From contig NZ_FOFI01000001.1 in the NCBI RefSeq assembly GCF_900110605.1, forward strand, positions 496,001 through 560,000: a DNA stretch of 64,000 nt, in the 5' to 3' direction. Made by a program: the position numbers and the translations under genes. Each line of letters opens with the position of its first letter. The stretch's first letter is position 1. The DNA is from Epilithonimonas lactis. Its GTDB lineage: Bacteria; Bacteroidota; Bacteroidia; Flavobacteriales; Weeksellaceae. The notes beneath the pieces are model-generated. The model was given only the letters and a program-made list of their open reading frames with translations. It had not been told where the DNA came from and made no database searches. Below are positions 51,337 through 60,701 of this stretch, piece by piece.

Positions 51337-53475
51337 ATGAAGAAAATAAAAACATCATTGCTTGTCGCATTTATGGCGTTCAATACAGGAAATATGATGA
51401 TAAATGCCCAGCAGAAAAAGACCACGGCAACCACAGAAAAAGCTATGAACAACAATCCATTTCTTAAAAAAAGTACCTTACAATATCAAGCACCGGAATT
51501 TGACAAGATCAAAGACGAGCATTTCAAACCCGCTTTCGAATTTGGTTTGAAAGAACAATTGGCCAACATCGATAAAATTGTGAATGACAAAGCGGCTCCA
51601 ACGTTTGAAAATACCGTTCTTGCTTTGGAAAACAGCGGACCAACTTTGGGAAGAGCAACCATTATTTTTTATAATTTGACGAGCTCCAATACCAACGATG
51701 CGCTTCAGAAATTAGAAGAGGAATTTGCGCCGATCTTTGCATCGCACGCAGACAAGATCTCTTTGAATGAAAAATTATACAAGAAGTTAAAAGCCGTAAA
51801 AACGGATAAGCTTGACGCGGAAAGCAAAAGACTGACAGAATTTTACCTCACCAACTTCGAATTGGCCGGCGCAAACCTTTCTGCAGAGAACAAAGAAAAA
51901 TTAAAAGAGATCAACCAACAATTGGCAACTTTGGCAACGCAATTCAGCAACAAATTGTTGGAAGCCAGAAAGAACGGCGCTGTTCTGATCTCTGATGTCA
52001 AAGAACTAGACGGACTTTCTGCCGACGATATCGCTGCTGCTTCGGAAGACGCGGAGAAAGCTGGACAAAAGGGAAAATATCTCTTGGCTTTACAAAATAC
52101 AACGCAGCAGCCACTACTTCAAAATCTTAAAAACAGAGCCACCAGAGAAAAACTCTACAAAGCATCCTGGACCAGAGCCGAAAAAGGTGACGCCAACGAT
52201 ACGAGAGAAACAGTTGAGAAATTGGCTAAACTAAGATTGCAAAAAGCACAACTCTTCGGAAAGAAAAACTTCGCAGAATGGAGTTTGCAAGACCAAATGG
52301 CAAAAACGCCGGAAGCTGCAATGGGACTTCTAGCGCAATTGGCAAAACCAGCCGTTGAAACTGCAAATCGTGAAGCTGCGGAAATCCAGGAAGTGATCGA
52401 TGCGCAGAAAGGTGGCTTCAAAGTGGAACCTTGGGACTGGAATTTCTATTCCGAGCAAGTTAGAAAAGCAAAATATGACCTGGATGATAACGAGATCAAA
52501 CCTTACTTCGAAGTCACGACGGCTTTGGAAAAAGGTGTTTTCTACGCTGCTGAAAAATTCTACGGCATCACTTTCAAAGTGAGAAAAGACCTTCCGGTTT
52601 ATCATCCAGATGTGGTGGCTTACGAGGTTTTTGACAGAGACGGCAAATCTTTGGCTCTTTATTATTTGGATTTCTACACCAGAAGCAACAAAAGTGGTGG
52701 TGCCTGGATGAACAACTTCGTTCAGCAATCGCATTCTCTAGGTCAGAAACCGGTGATCGTAAATGTTTACAATTTCCAGAAACCAGCGCCAGGAAAACCA
52801 TCTTTGATTTCCTATGATGACGTAGAAACCTTGTTCCACGAATTTGGTCACACTTTGCACGGCCTATTCGCGGATCAAAAGTATGCCTCGATCTCTGGAG
52901 CCAACACACCGAGAGATTTTGTTGAATTTCCGTCTCAGATCAACGAGCATTTTGCTTTGGAACCAGAGATCCTGAAAAACTATGCCTTGCACTATCAAAC
53001 CAAACAGCCAATGCCACAAGCATTAATCGATAAGATCAAAAAAGCGTCCAACTTCAACCAAGGTTATGCAACGACAGAATTGGTAGCGGCCGCAACTTTG
53101 GATATGAACTGGCATACGGTAACTTCTGACAGCCAATTGATCCCAGTTTTAGACTTCGAAAAACAAGCATTGAACAAGTACGGATTGTTGGTTCCACAAG
53201 TTCCGCCAAGGTACCATACACCATATTTTGCGCACATTTGGGGCGGTGGCTATTCAGCGGGCTATTATGCTTATCTGTGGTCAGAAACTTTGGATTCCGA
53301 TGCTTGGGAATGGATCAAAGCCAATGGTGGAATCACGCGAGAAAACGGTTACCGTTTCAGAAAATATATTCTTTCCGTTGGTAACAGCGTTGATTTGAAC
53401 AAAGCTTTCGAAGGTTTTACGGGTCACAAAGCGGACATCAAACCATTGCTAAGAAGCAGAGGTTTTATTAAATAA
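51337..53475 (+). CDS. dcp: M3 family metallopeptidase (peptidyl-dipeptidase Dcp)
   Basis: A 712-residue zinc peptidase. The first 24 residues are a signal peptide, so it is periplasmic or lipid-associated. Residues 40-470 are the helical N-domain typical of M3A. The zinc site is HEFGH at residues 501-505, with a third ligand Glu about 29 residues later in FVEFPSQINEHF. The last part includes YSAGYYAYLWSETLDSDAWEW, which is typical of Dcp. It removes dipeptides from peptide ends. A strong terminator follows. Confidence 0.92.
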   Translation: MKKIKTSLLVAFMAFNTGNMMINAQQKKTTATTEKAMNNNPFLKKSTLQYQAPEFDKIKDEHFKPAFEFGLKEQLANIDKIVNDKAAPTFENTVLALENSGPTLGRATIIFYNLTSSNTNDALQKLEEEFAPIFASHADKISLNEKLYKKLKAVKTDKLDAESKRLTEFYLTNFELAGANLSAENKEKLKEINQQLATLATQFSNKLLEARKNGAVLISDVKELDGLSADDIAAASEDAEKAGQKGKYLLALQNTTQQPLLQNLKNRATREKLYKASWTRAEKGDANDTRETVEKLAKLRLQKAQLFGKKNFAEWSLQDQMAKTPEAAMGLLAQLAKPAVETANREAAEIQEVIDAQKGGFKVEPWDWNFYSEQVRKAKYDLDDNEIKPYFEVTTALEKGVFYAAEKFYGITFKVRKDLPVYHPDVVAYEVFDRDGKSLALYYLDFYTRSNKSGGAWMNNFVQQSHSLGQKPVIVNVYNFQKPAPGKPSLISYDDVETLFHEFGHTLHGLFADQKYASISGANTPRDFVEFPSQINEHFALEPEILKNYALHYQTKQPMPQALIDKIKKASNFNQGYATTELVAAATLDMNWHTVTSDSQLIPVLDFEKQALNKYGLLVPQVPPRYHTPYFAHIWGGGYSAGYYAYLWSETLDSDAWEWIKANGGITRENGYRFRKYILSVGNSVDLNKAFEGFTGHKADIKPLLRSRGFIK

Positions 53476-53492
53476 AAATAAAATTCGATTAT

Positions 53493-53527
53493 AAAAAACG
53501 TTTCCAATTTTGGGAACGTTTTTTTTG
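53493..53527 (+). terminator. Intrinsic terminator after the M3 peptidase gene
   Basis: AAAACGTTTCC and GGGAACGTTTT pair with a short AT loop, followed by eight T. Confidence 0.85.
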
Positions 53528-53578
53528 TTTTAGATTCGAAATATTTTTGACTAACTTTAATTTTAAGAATCAATAATA

Positions 53579-54112
53579 ATGACTATTAAATCCCAGATTC
53601 TATTAATCGGTTTATTTCTATCATTCAGTTTAAGTTGTAATGATAAAGAATATGACGAATTTGAGTTTTCTTATGGTAATACTTTTGAAACAGATTTTTG
53701 CATCCGATTTACACGGAATGATTCAGTCTATATTCGTGAAAATTGGTCTCGTAATGATATTAATGAAAAAAGCGCATATCCCAAAAGTCAAACCAACTAC
53801 ACGGCAATCTTAACAAAAGTTCAAAAAGAAAAATTAAATAAAATTCTTAGTGATATTGATTTTCAGAAGTTTAATTCTGCTTATTATGAGAAGTATGAAG
53901 ATGGAGATCAATACAGAATTTATTTTAAAAAGAAAAAATTTGAAAAAAAAATCTATGTTCATAGTGATAATACTCCGGAACAATTGGATTCTTTAGCTTA
54001 TTGGATTGTTGATGTCAAGAGAAAACTAAAACTTAAGAAAACAAATAAAAATCTCAATTTTGAACATACGGTTTATTCTAAACCACCACCACCGCCGCCA
54101 TTATCAAATTAA
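53579..54112 (+). CDS. Hypothetical lipoprotein with polyproline end
   Basis: A 177-residue envelope protein with the lipobox SFSLSC (lipidated Cys at residue 20). The middle has LTKVQKEKLNKILSDIDF and a strand-rich KYEDGDQYRIYF stretch; it ends with six consecutive prolines. I recognise no family. It may be related to small lipoproteins with a Tyr/Asp-rich core in Bacteroidetes. The next gene also has a proline-rich region. Confidence 0.7.
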   Translation: MTIKSQILLIGLFLSFSLSCNDKEYDEFEFSYGNTFETDFCIRFTRNDSVYIRENWSRNDINEKSAYPKSQTNYTAILTKVQKEKLNKILSDIDFQKFNSAYYEKYEDGDQYRIYFKKKKFEKKIYVHSDNTPEQLDSLAYWIVDVKRKLKLKKTNKNLNFEHTVYSKPPPPPPLSN

Positions 54113-54162
54113 TGTGAAAACAATTTTGACTAACTTCGTTTAAATTTATAAATCAATCATTT

Positions 54163-55344
54163 TTGAAAAACATCTACTACCATATTCTGCTGATCCTTTT
54201 GCTCCTGCTGATCCCGATCTTGTCATCGCCGGAATTGGATGGTAGTCTGCATCTGCTGCGTTCTCCAGGATTTCTCAGAGATTTTTCAAGATACTTTTTA
54301 TTGATTGTCTTTTTTTATATCAATTTGGGTTTTCTTTTGCCAAAATTATATGACAAGAGGCGATTGCTACTATATTGGGTAGGCGTTTTCGTTTCCTATG
54401 TTTGGATCTCTACTTTGCCGTTTTTGATATTTCCAAACCACCACAGAAATGATGATGAGTTTGATTTCTTTCAAAACAAAATATCAAAAACCACAGATCA
54501 AATTAATCAGAAGGAATTTCATGATTTTCCGCCTCCAAATGACTTCGATTTTGTACCGGAAGATGGGAGGAATTTTGAGAATCAAAAACCACCTTCTGAT
54601 ATGCGAGGTTCCGATGGTAGACAATTTGGGCCGCCTCCGCCAATGATGCGACAGGATAATTTCTTTGCCAGAACCTATTTGATGGGAATTCTGCCGTTTC
54701 TGTTCTCGTTTTTCAGTTCGTTCTTCTTGCATCAGTCCATCAAGAAAAAAGAAATGGAACGCGCGAAAGCAAAAGCGGACCTTCTGAATCTCAGATATCA
54801 ATTGCAGCCGCATTTTTTGTTCAATACGCTGAATTCTATTTACTCATTGATTTTAATTAAGTCTGATGACGCGTCGGAAGGGATTTTGAAATTGTCAAAT
54901 GTAATGCGCTACATCGTAGAAGAAAGCGAAAATGATTTTGTGCTCCTGTCAAAAGAATTGTTTTACATCAAGGATTATATTGCTTTACAGCTGATGAGAA
55001 CAGACGAAAGTCTCGATTTTGATTATCAAGAAAATGGCGTCACAGATGATGTGAAGATCGTCCCGATGATCCTCCTTAATTACATCGAAAATGCTTTCAA
55101 ATATGGGGTGAATGCAGAAGAGAACTCCAAAATTTCTATTGAAGTGAATGTGAAAGACGAACAATTGAACTTCAAAGTTTTTAATCACATCGTCAATCAT
55201 TCCGCTGCTGACGAATCGACAAAAGTTGGAATGAAAAACACAACAGAACGTCTTGAGAAACTATACCCAGGAAAATATACTTTAAACATCGAAGAAAATA
55301 AAAAATCGTATTTTGTGGAACTCAATCTGGACCTCAGTTCATAA
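54163..55344 (+). CDS. LytS-type sensor histidine kinase (His_kinase family)
   Basis: A 393-residue inner-membrane kinase. It starts with TTG, because no ATG occurs near the first membrane segment. Membrane segments lie at about 5-22, 42-60, 66-90 and 172-190; the loop 91-170 is rich in Pro, Asp and Gln. The phospho-acceptor is H217 in QPHFLFNTLNSIYSL and the ATP-binding N box is N310 in NYIENAFKYG. It lies 3 bp before a LytTR response regulator, forming a two-component pair. Confidence 0.9.
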   Translation: MKNIYYHILLILLLLLIPILSSPELDGSLHLLRSPGFLRDFSRYFLLIVFFYINLGFLLPKLYDKRRLLLYWVGVFVSYVWISTLPFLIFPNHHRNDDEFDFFQNKISKTTDQINQKEFHDFPPPNDFDFVPEDGRNFENQKPPSDMRGSDGRQFGPPPPMMRQDNFFARTYLMGILPFLFSFFSSFFLHQSIKKKEMERAKAKADLLNLRYQLQPHFLFNTLNSIYSLILIKSDDASEGILKLSNVMRYIVEESENDFVLLSKELFYIKDYIALQLMRTDESLDFDYQENGVTDDVKIVPMILLNYIENAFKYGVNAEENSKISIEVNVKDEQLNFKVFNHIVNHSAADESTKVGMKNTTERLEKLYPGKYTLNIEENKKSYFVELNLDLSS

Positions 55345-55347
55345 CTT

Positions 55348-56028
55348 ATGATAAAAGCAATCGCCATAGACGACGAAATTCTGGCTCTGAAGATCATCGA
55401 AACTTTCGCTTCGAAGATGGATGGCATCAGCCTGGAAAAGACTTTTCATAAACAGAGCGATGCTGAAAAATATCTGCGAAAGTTTCCCGTCGATTTGATT
55501 TTTTTGGACATCCAGATGCCAAACAAAAATGGATTGGATTTCTATAAAGATCTTTCCCAGGATATCAAGGTGATTTTTACTACCGCTTTTTCCGAATATG
55601 CTGTCGACGCTTTTGATGTGAATGCGATTGATTATTTGGTCAAGCCTTTTTCATTTGATAGATTCCAAAAAGCGGTTGAGAAATTGTCTCTCAAATCTTC
55701 AAATGAACTACAGCCGCAACATCTCCTGATCCGCGCAGACTACAAACTTCATAAGATAGAATTTGAAGATATTATATTGATAGAAGGTTTGGACGATTAC
55801 ATCCAGATCCATCTTAAAAATGCCCCGAAAATTACAGCAAGATCATCGATGAAAAACATTCTGGTGAAGCTTCCGGAGAAGGATTTCATCCGGGTTCATA
55901 GGTCCTATATTCTTCCGGTCAAAGCCATCAAAGGGATTGTGAACAAGAATATTCATCTGGAAGATTTCATCATTCCGGTTGGAGAGACGTACAAAGATGA
56001 TCTCAAGAAAATCATTGGATATTATTAA
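55348..56028 (+). CDS. LytTR family response regulator
   Basis: A 226-residue regulator. Residues 1-115 are a receiver domain with D54 in LDIQMPN as the phosphorylation site. Residues about 125-226 form a LytTR DNA-binding domain, including HRSYILPVKAIKGI. It is the partner of the LytS-type kinase immediately upstream. Its targets may include the adjacent dioxygenase gene, which has its own promoter. Confidence 0.93.
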   Translation: MIKAIAIDDEILALKIIETFASKMDGISLEKTFHKQSDAEKYLRKFPVDLIFLDIQMPNKNGLDFYKDLSQDIKVIFTTAFSEYAVDAFDVNAIDYLVKPFSFDRFQKAVEKLSLKSSNELQPQHLLIRADYKLHKIEFEDIILIEGLDDYIQIHLKNAPKITARSSMKNILVKLPEKDFIRVHRSYILPVKAIKGIVNKNIHLEDFIIPVGETYKDDLKKIIGYY

Positions 56029-56108
56029 GATACCTTTAAGATTTAGCCGAAAAATCGACACATTTCTTTCGTTTCCCTCAAAAAATTCTTCCTCTTTCTA
56101 GCTCGTCC

Positions 56109-56116
56109 TACTTTTG
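56109..56116 (+). promoter_or_regulatory. -7 element for the dioxygenase gene
   Basis: TACTTTTG matches TAnnTTTG, 26 bp before the ATG at 56143, so the gene is not merely read through from the two-component pair. Confidence 0.45.
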
Positions 56117-56142
56117 TCCTGTAAAACTTAAATGTTAGAAAG

Positions 56143-56871
56143 ATGAGGATGGTGAGTAGGAAAGACTTCCTGAAAAGTCTCGGATTAGCAGGTGTAACTG
56201 CTGTTGCAGCACCATTTATTTTGCGTTGCAGCAGCAAAAGTGATGAAGAAGAAAATGCAGCGATCGATAATTCTGTTTCTACAGAATGTGCGGTGACGAA
56301 TTCTGAAACGGAAGGCCCTTTCCCCACCAAATCCCCATCGACTCTAGTTCAAAACAATATTGTTGGTGACAGAACAGGCGTTTCTTTTGATATTAATTTG
56401 ACGATTCAAAACGTAAAAAACAATTGTGCGGCTTTGCAAGGCGTGATTGTAGATATCTGGCATTGCGACAAAGACGGAAATTACTCCGAATATGGCGGCG
56501 GCGGAATGCAGTCCACGAATTACACCAGTTATCATTTCCTGAGAGGCAGACAGACGACGGATGAGAACGGGAAGGTAAGTTACAGATCGGTTTTTCCTGG
56601 TTGGTACAATGGTCGGGCGACGCATATTCACGTTCATATTTATAACAATGTGGGAACGTCGCTTCTCATCACGCAAATCGCTTTTCCGGAAGGTTTGGGA
56701 AGTCAGGTGGAATTGGTGAATGCAAGCAGTGGTTATCGTGGAATGAGCGGTTATACCTACAACGCCAATGACAATGTATTCGGTGATGGAACGGCAAATG
56801 AGATGAGTACAATCAGCGGAAATTTAAATGAAGGATTCAAGCTGGAACACACGATCAAAGTGAATGCTTAA
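56143..56871 (+). CDS. Intradiol ring-cleavage dioxygenase, lipoprotein
   Basis: A 242-residue enzyme. A twin-arginine-like start, SRKDFLK, with RK in place of RR, precedes a hydrophobic segment and the lipobox FILRC at residue 29. The iron ligands are probably Y114, Y155, H161 and H163, in NYSEYG and WYNGRATHIHVHIY. Family members cleave catechol or protocatechuate rings. ETEGPF near residue 56 is typical. It is a secreted member, whose substrate is unknown, next to a LytS/LytR pair. Confidence 0.85.
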   Translation: MRMVSRKDFLKSLGLAGVTAVAAPFILRCSSKSDEEENAAIDNSVSTECAVTNSETEGPFPTKSPSTLVQNNIVGDRTGVSFDINLTIQNVKNNCAALQGVIVDIWHCDKDGNYSEYGGGGMQSTNYTSYHFLRGRQTTDENGKVSYRSVFPGWYNGRATHIHVHIYNNVGTSLLITQIAFPEGLGSQVELVNASSGYRGMSGYTYNANDNVFGDGTANEMSTISGNLNEGFKLEHTIKVNA

Positions 56872-56983
56872 TTTATTGGATCTTAATAAAATATTCTAAT
56901 ATCTTTTTAAAAATTTAACATCTGCAATCTTTCGTCTCTCGTAGATATAGATGTCCATAATAATTTTCATAAGTTTATTTTTT

Positions 56984-57048
56984 TTCCGGGATTCATGATG
57001 TTGTCAGATTTTCATAGGTTAATGGCAATGGATCCCGGAATTTTTTTT
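56984..57048 (+). terminator. Long-stem hairpin between the dioxygenase and pirin-like genes
   Basis: TTCCGGGATTCAT and ATGGATCCCGGAA pair (13 bp, one G-T wobble) and are followed by eight T. The loop is 31 nt. It ends 33 bp before the next ATG, so it could also act as a leader attenuator. Confidence 0.6.
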
Positions 57049-57080
57049 AAGTCCAGTCATTAATGTTTTAAAAATAAAAT

Positions 57081-57746
57081 ATGTTGGTTCAAACGCCTTC
57101 AAAAATATTAAAATCAGATTACAGGTTTTGGGATCTTGCCCCAAGTGCTGCCATTGCGGATGTTTACAAAAATGAAAGAAAGGTAGGCGGCACGGACCAT
57201 ACGTTGTATGAAGTTTTAGAGTTTGTGATTTATAGAGACTCTCAAAACCTTGTAACTCTGAAAGCGGATCAAAAGGCGATCTTCCTACCGCTTTACGGAA
57301 AGATCAGGATCAACAACTTCCAAAAGGTTATCGAAGCAGGAGAGGCTGTCATCTTTGAAGCGTCCGAAGATCAGGACGTTTTCATCAAGAATATTCTGAC
57401 CGATGAAGATGCGGATGTCTTGGTGATTAAATTCAATAAAAAAATAACGGAAAATTCTTACCGTATCAATCATTTGGATTTGGAGATCCGAAACAAACTT
57501 AATTTCATTGATACAGGTTTCAGTTTTCCTGGTTTCATTGGGATTTTCGATGGGAGAGAAGTAGGACGCTACATCCTGAAAGAACGAAATAATGGAATCT
57601 TCGGAATGGTGATCAATGGCGCCTTTGAGTTCCAAAACAGATTGCTGGAAAATCGGGATGCCGTATTGATATGGGACATCGAGGAATTGGAATTCGAAGC
57701 GTTGAGTGAAAACGCTATCATTCTTTTCTTTGAGATCCCAGAATAA
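57081..57746 (+). CDS. Pirin-like bicupin protein
   Basis: A 221-residue soluble protein. The first half has a cupin barrel (LKADQKAIFLPLYGKIRIN followed by AGEAVIFEASEDQDV), and the second ends NGAFEFQNRLLENRDAVLIWDIEELEFEALSENAI-like, as in YhaK/pirin proteins. The metal-binding His residues of true pirin are not evident, so catalytic activity is doubtful. It has its own terminator. Confidence 0.72.
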   Translation: MLVQTPSKILKSDYRFWDLAPSAAIADVYKNERKVGGTDHTLYEVLEFVIYRDSQNLVTLKADQKAIFLPLYGKIRINNFQKVIEAGEAVIFEASEDQDVFIKNILTDEDADVLVIKFNKKITENSYRINHLDLEIRNKLNFIDTGFSFPGFIGIFDGREVGRYILKERNNGIFGMVINGAFEFQNRLLENRDAVLIWDIEELEFEALSENAIILFFEIPE

Positions 57747-57800
57747 AAATTAAAATTGTTGTTATTAATAAATTTTCATTTTTCGATTTATTAACCCCAA

Positions 57801-57836
57801 GAATCCCGGTCAGATTTTGATCGGGATTTCTTTTTT
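57801..57836 (+). terminator. Intrinsic terminator after the pirin-like gene
   Basis: GAATCCCGGTCA and TGATCGGGATTTC pair with mismatches, followed by six T. Confidence 0.75.
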
Positions 57837-57854
57837 GATAAAGGTATTTCGCAA

Positions 57855-58298
57855 TTATTCTCCTATTTGAAGTTGCGTACTGATAGCAATCCTGTTCCAG
57901 GCATTGATGGTTACGATGGCCATAATGATCTCCGCAATTTGTTTTTCAGAAAAGAATTTCAGAGCTTTTTGATAGGTTTCGTTGCTCAAACCGTGTTGCG
58001 AAATTTGAGTGATCTCTTCAGTCATCTTCAAGGCAACTCTTTCCTCTTCTGTGAAATGACTTTCTGCCTCGTGCCAAGCGCTGACGATGAAAAGTCTCTC
58101 TGCACTTTCACCATATTTTATGGCATCTTTGGTGTGCATCGCCAAGCAATAAGCACAATTGTTGATCTGTGAAGCACGGATCTTGATGAGTTCTTTGATG
58201 GTTTTAGAGATCTCTGCCTGAGCCAGATAAGCTTCCAATCCTAGCATTGCTTTGTAAGCGTGAGGTTCTGTCGTGTTGATGTTGATGCGTTTGTCCAT
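57855..58298 (-). CDS. Carboxymuconolactone decarboxylase family protein (AhpD-like)
   Basis: A 147-residue helical protein of the CMD/AhpD family. The redox pair is CxxC in NNCAYCLAMHTKDA near residue 47, with a His two residues after. It probably acts as a peroxide-reducing partner. It lies 6 bp downstream of a DoxX gene and is read from the same operon. Confidence 0.9.
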   Translation of the reverse strand: MDKRININTTEPHAYKAMLGLEAYLAQAEISKTIKELIKIRASQINNCAYCLAMHTKDAIKYGESAERLFIVSAWHEAESHFTEEERVALKMTEEITQISQHGLSNETYQKALKFFSEKQIAEIIMAIVTINAWNRIAISTQLQIGE

Positions 58299-58304
58299 TG
58301 TGAA

Positions 58305-58745
58305 TTATTTTTTAGGTTGATTTAAATTTTCATCGATGCTGAAGGGAAATTTCTCCTGAGCTGAAAGCAAAAATGCCGCAGCGCTTCCTACCCAAACCGA
58401 ATAGTCAAAGGTCGCTTTGATGCCAAGCGTGATGCTCATACTCAGTGCAAAGATCAGGAGCAGTGATCCTGATGCAAATGCCGTGATCTTGGTTTTGAAA
58501 CCCAAAATCAGAAAGAGGGCAAAAACAATTTCTAAAAATGTCGCAGCATAAGCGCCGAACTCGCTGAGAGATTGTGGCAGAAAAGCAGTGATCTGTCTGG
58601 TGTAAGTGACAAAATTTTCCCAGTTCCCCCAAACGGTATTTTTTCCTAAAATTCCCAAGCGGTCTGCCACTGCGGACAAAAATGTAAAGGCTAATGCCAG
58701 TCTTAGGAAGAGCTGTGGAATGATTTGTTTTAGAGGATATTTCAT
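58305..58745 (-). CDS. DoxX family membrane protein
   Basis: A 146-residue protein with four hydrophobic segments, including LFLRLALAFTFLSAVADRLG at the start and LEIVFALFLILGFKTKITAF. DoxX-type proteins occur with redox enzymes, such as the CMD protein here. The Crp/Fnr regulator upstream may control both. Confidence 0.82.
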   Translation of the reverse strand: MKYPLKQIIPQLFLRLALAFTFLSAVADRLGILGKNTVWGNWENFVTYTRQITAFLPQSLSEFGAYAATFLEIVFALFLILGFKTKITAFASGSLLLIFALSMSITLGIKATFDYSVWVGSAAAFLLSAQEKFPFSIDENLNQPKK

Positions 58746-58804
58746 TTGTTATTGTTTTGCTTGGCAAAGTAACAAAGAATGATTTTCTAAAAACTTAAAC
58801 TGGT

Positions 58805-59380
58805 TTAAGAAACAATCCTTTTCCGGATCTCACTCAGATATTCTGGCGTGAAACCAAGAAAAGAGGCAATCAAATATTGCGGAACACGCTGAACGAAAGC
58901 TGGTTGCTTCTTCAATAGATTGAAATAAAATTCCTCTTTGGAAAGTGAAAAGATATATTTGACACGCATTTGGTTGGCAGCATAAGCCCGTTGGTAAACA
59001 AACCTGAAATAACGTTCCATCACAGGAAATTCTATCAACAATTTTTCCTGAGAATCACTTGATATTACCAAAATTTCAGATTTCTCGACAGTTTGGATGT
59101 AAAATTCAGAAGGTACTTTGTGCTCGTAAGAGATGTTGTCCGTCATCCACCAGGTTTCGACGGCAAATTCTGTGATCTGTTCCGTTCCTTTTTCATTAAT
59201 GAAAAACTTGCGCAGAAGTCCGTTCAGTACAAAATAATTGTACTTGCAAACTTGTCCTTCCTCCAAAAGATTTTCTTTTTTAGCAAAATTTTTGACCTCG
59301 AAGTAAGACAAGATCTCCTCAAAATCTTCATCGTTGATCGTGATAAATTTTTCTAAATGGTTTCGGAAGATCTGAGACAT
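58805..59380 (-). CDS. Crp/Fnr family transcriptional regulator
   Basis: A 191-residue regulator. Residues about 20-115 form a cyclic nucleotide-binding type beta-roll, with EEGQVCKYNYFVLNGLLRKF; the last 45 residues hold a winged helix (YLIASFLGFTPEYLSEIRKR). It lacks the cysteine set of Fnr. It is 60 bp upstream of the DoxX/CMD pair on the same strand and probably controls it. Confidence 0.85.
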   Translation of the reverse strand: MSQIFRNHLEKFITINDEDFEEILSYFEVKNFAKKENLLEEGQVCKYNYFVLNGLLRKFFINEKGTEQITEFAVETWWMTDNISYEHKVPSEFYIQTVEKSEILVISSDSQEKLLIEFPVMERYFRFVYQRAYAANQMRVKYIFSLSKEEFYFNLLKKQPAFVQRVPQYLIASFLGFTPEYLSEIRKRIVS

Positions 59381-59410
59381 TGTTTTTAAGTTTAAACGAA
59401 TTTATTTTGT

Positions 59411-60304
59411 TTAATAATCATTCGGACAGCATTGATCTTTCGGATAAAACCACCAGGTGCTTTGTTCTTTTTCAATGTCAATTTTTGAATTATTTGAAAA
59501 CTGGATCTCTCGTTTCTTCGCAGAATAATTGTTTTTAAATTGGAGATACCACAGTTTGTTTTGCTCGCCGTGGAAAAGAGAAAACGTCATCTTTCCTTTT
59601 TGAAAAACAGAAGCTCTTTTGTTGGGCTGGCTTTTGTAGCCGATCGTCTGCAACCATTTGGATATTTTTACAAACTCAGAACTGTCGAGCATCAATCCAA
59701 TATCGGTGATTTCTTTAGCGATCTTTTTTTTGGAATAGTATCTTTCGGCGCGTTGTTTTTTGCCTGTAATATCAAACGACGTTTTCTGTTTTCCAAAATT
59801 ATTCTCGATGAATCTTAGGTAGAATTGCTGCAACCAAAGGTCTAGGTTTGTTGCTGAATTATTTTCTGGTTTAATGTAAAAAGTGGTGTGTAACTTCTGT
59901 TTTAGACTGTCTTTTTCGTCGTAGGATTCCACTTCTTGGTATTTTGATCTTAGAAGTTCAGACAATTCTTCCTGAGAGTTTTCTTTATTACTTGCCCAGC
60001 CGATTCCTATTTTATCAAGTGGTTCTTTCCATTTATTCTGGTCACTTAGTAATTCAAAATAGCTATTTTCCAACCTGAAATACACTTCTTTCTTTTCCGG
60101 AGAATCTATCGCTTCGAACTTGGGCCAACCTTTGTCGCCACTGGTAAAGGTTTCTAAAAAATAGGAATCTGAAACCACTTTTTGAAAGACAGAATCAGGG
60201 ATGACAAAGTACAAATGGTCAAATTCTATGTTATTGGCAATCGATTTTTCCTGCCCGACAACAAAGCTTTGAATCAAAATAAAAACGACAATCAATAGTC
60301 TCAT
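59411..60304 (-). CDS. Exported protein resembling DUF5829
   Basis: A 297-residue protein with a signal peptide (residues 1-17, ends VVG-Q). It begins NNIEFDHLYFVIPDSVFQKV, which fits DUF5829-type proteins, and the central region has Glu- and Lys-rich helices. It ends with CCPND, two adjacent cysteines. I am only moderately sure of the family. No enzymatic motif is visible. Confidence 0.65.
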   Translation of the reverse strand: MRLLIVVFILIQSFVVGQEKSIANNIEFDHLYFVIPDSVFQKVVSDSYFLETFTSGDKGWPKFEAIDSPEKKEVYFRLENSYFELLSDQNKWKEPLDKIGIGWASNKENSQEELSELLRSKYQEVESYDEKDSLKQKLHTTFYIKPENNSATNLDLWLQQFYLRFIENNFGKQKTSFDITGKKQRAERYYSKKKIAKEITDIGLMLDSSEFVKISKWLQTIGYKSQPNKRASVFQKGKMTFSLFHGEQNKLWYLQFKNNYSAKKREIQFSNNSKIDIEKEQSTWWFYPKDQCCPNDY

Positions 60305-60320
60305 AATTCAAAATTTATGA

Positions 60321-60668
60321 TCAACGCATCCAGTCGATCGTATCGATCAGCCAGCCACAAAAACATTCTCTACTGGCCATCAAACAACCAATGTAAACGA
60401 TAAAAACAACAAACGGAATCAGAAAAGGAATATTAATCAAAGCAATTTTGTACTCTTTTCTGCTGAGTCTCACCAAAAGATCGACGAGAAAACCGACGAA
60501 TAAAATGATCAGAATAAAGGCAAGCAAAACGACGATTCCCAAACCTGCGTCTGTTGGATGTTCTTTTTCTCTGTTGGCTTTAAAAGCTATTTGAGCATAA
60601 CAATACAAAACCAGCAGAGGAATTGCAACGATCATCAATCGGAGTAGAAAAGCTTTGAGTAACTTCAT
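60321..60668 (-). CDS. Small membrane protein
   Basis: A 115-residue protein with three hydrophobic segments (about 5-25, 45-66 and 80-96) and the short ending SRECFCGWLIDTIDWMR. I do not recognise it. It is 16 bp upstream of the DUF5829-like gene and probably cotranscribed with it. Confidence 0.68.
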   Translation of the reverse strand: MKLLKAFLLRLMIVAIPLLVLYCYAQIAFKANREKEHPTDAGLGIVVLLAFILIILFVGFLVDLLVRLSRKEYKIALINIPFLIPFVVFIVYIGCLMASRECFCGWLIDTIDWMR

Positions 60669-60701
60669 TCTTTACATTGGTTTCTGAAACGCGGGAAGAA
60701 T

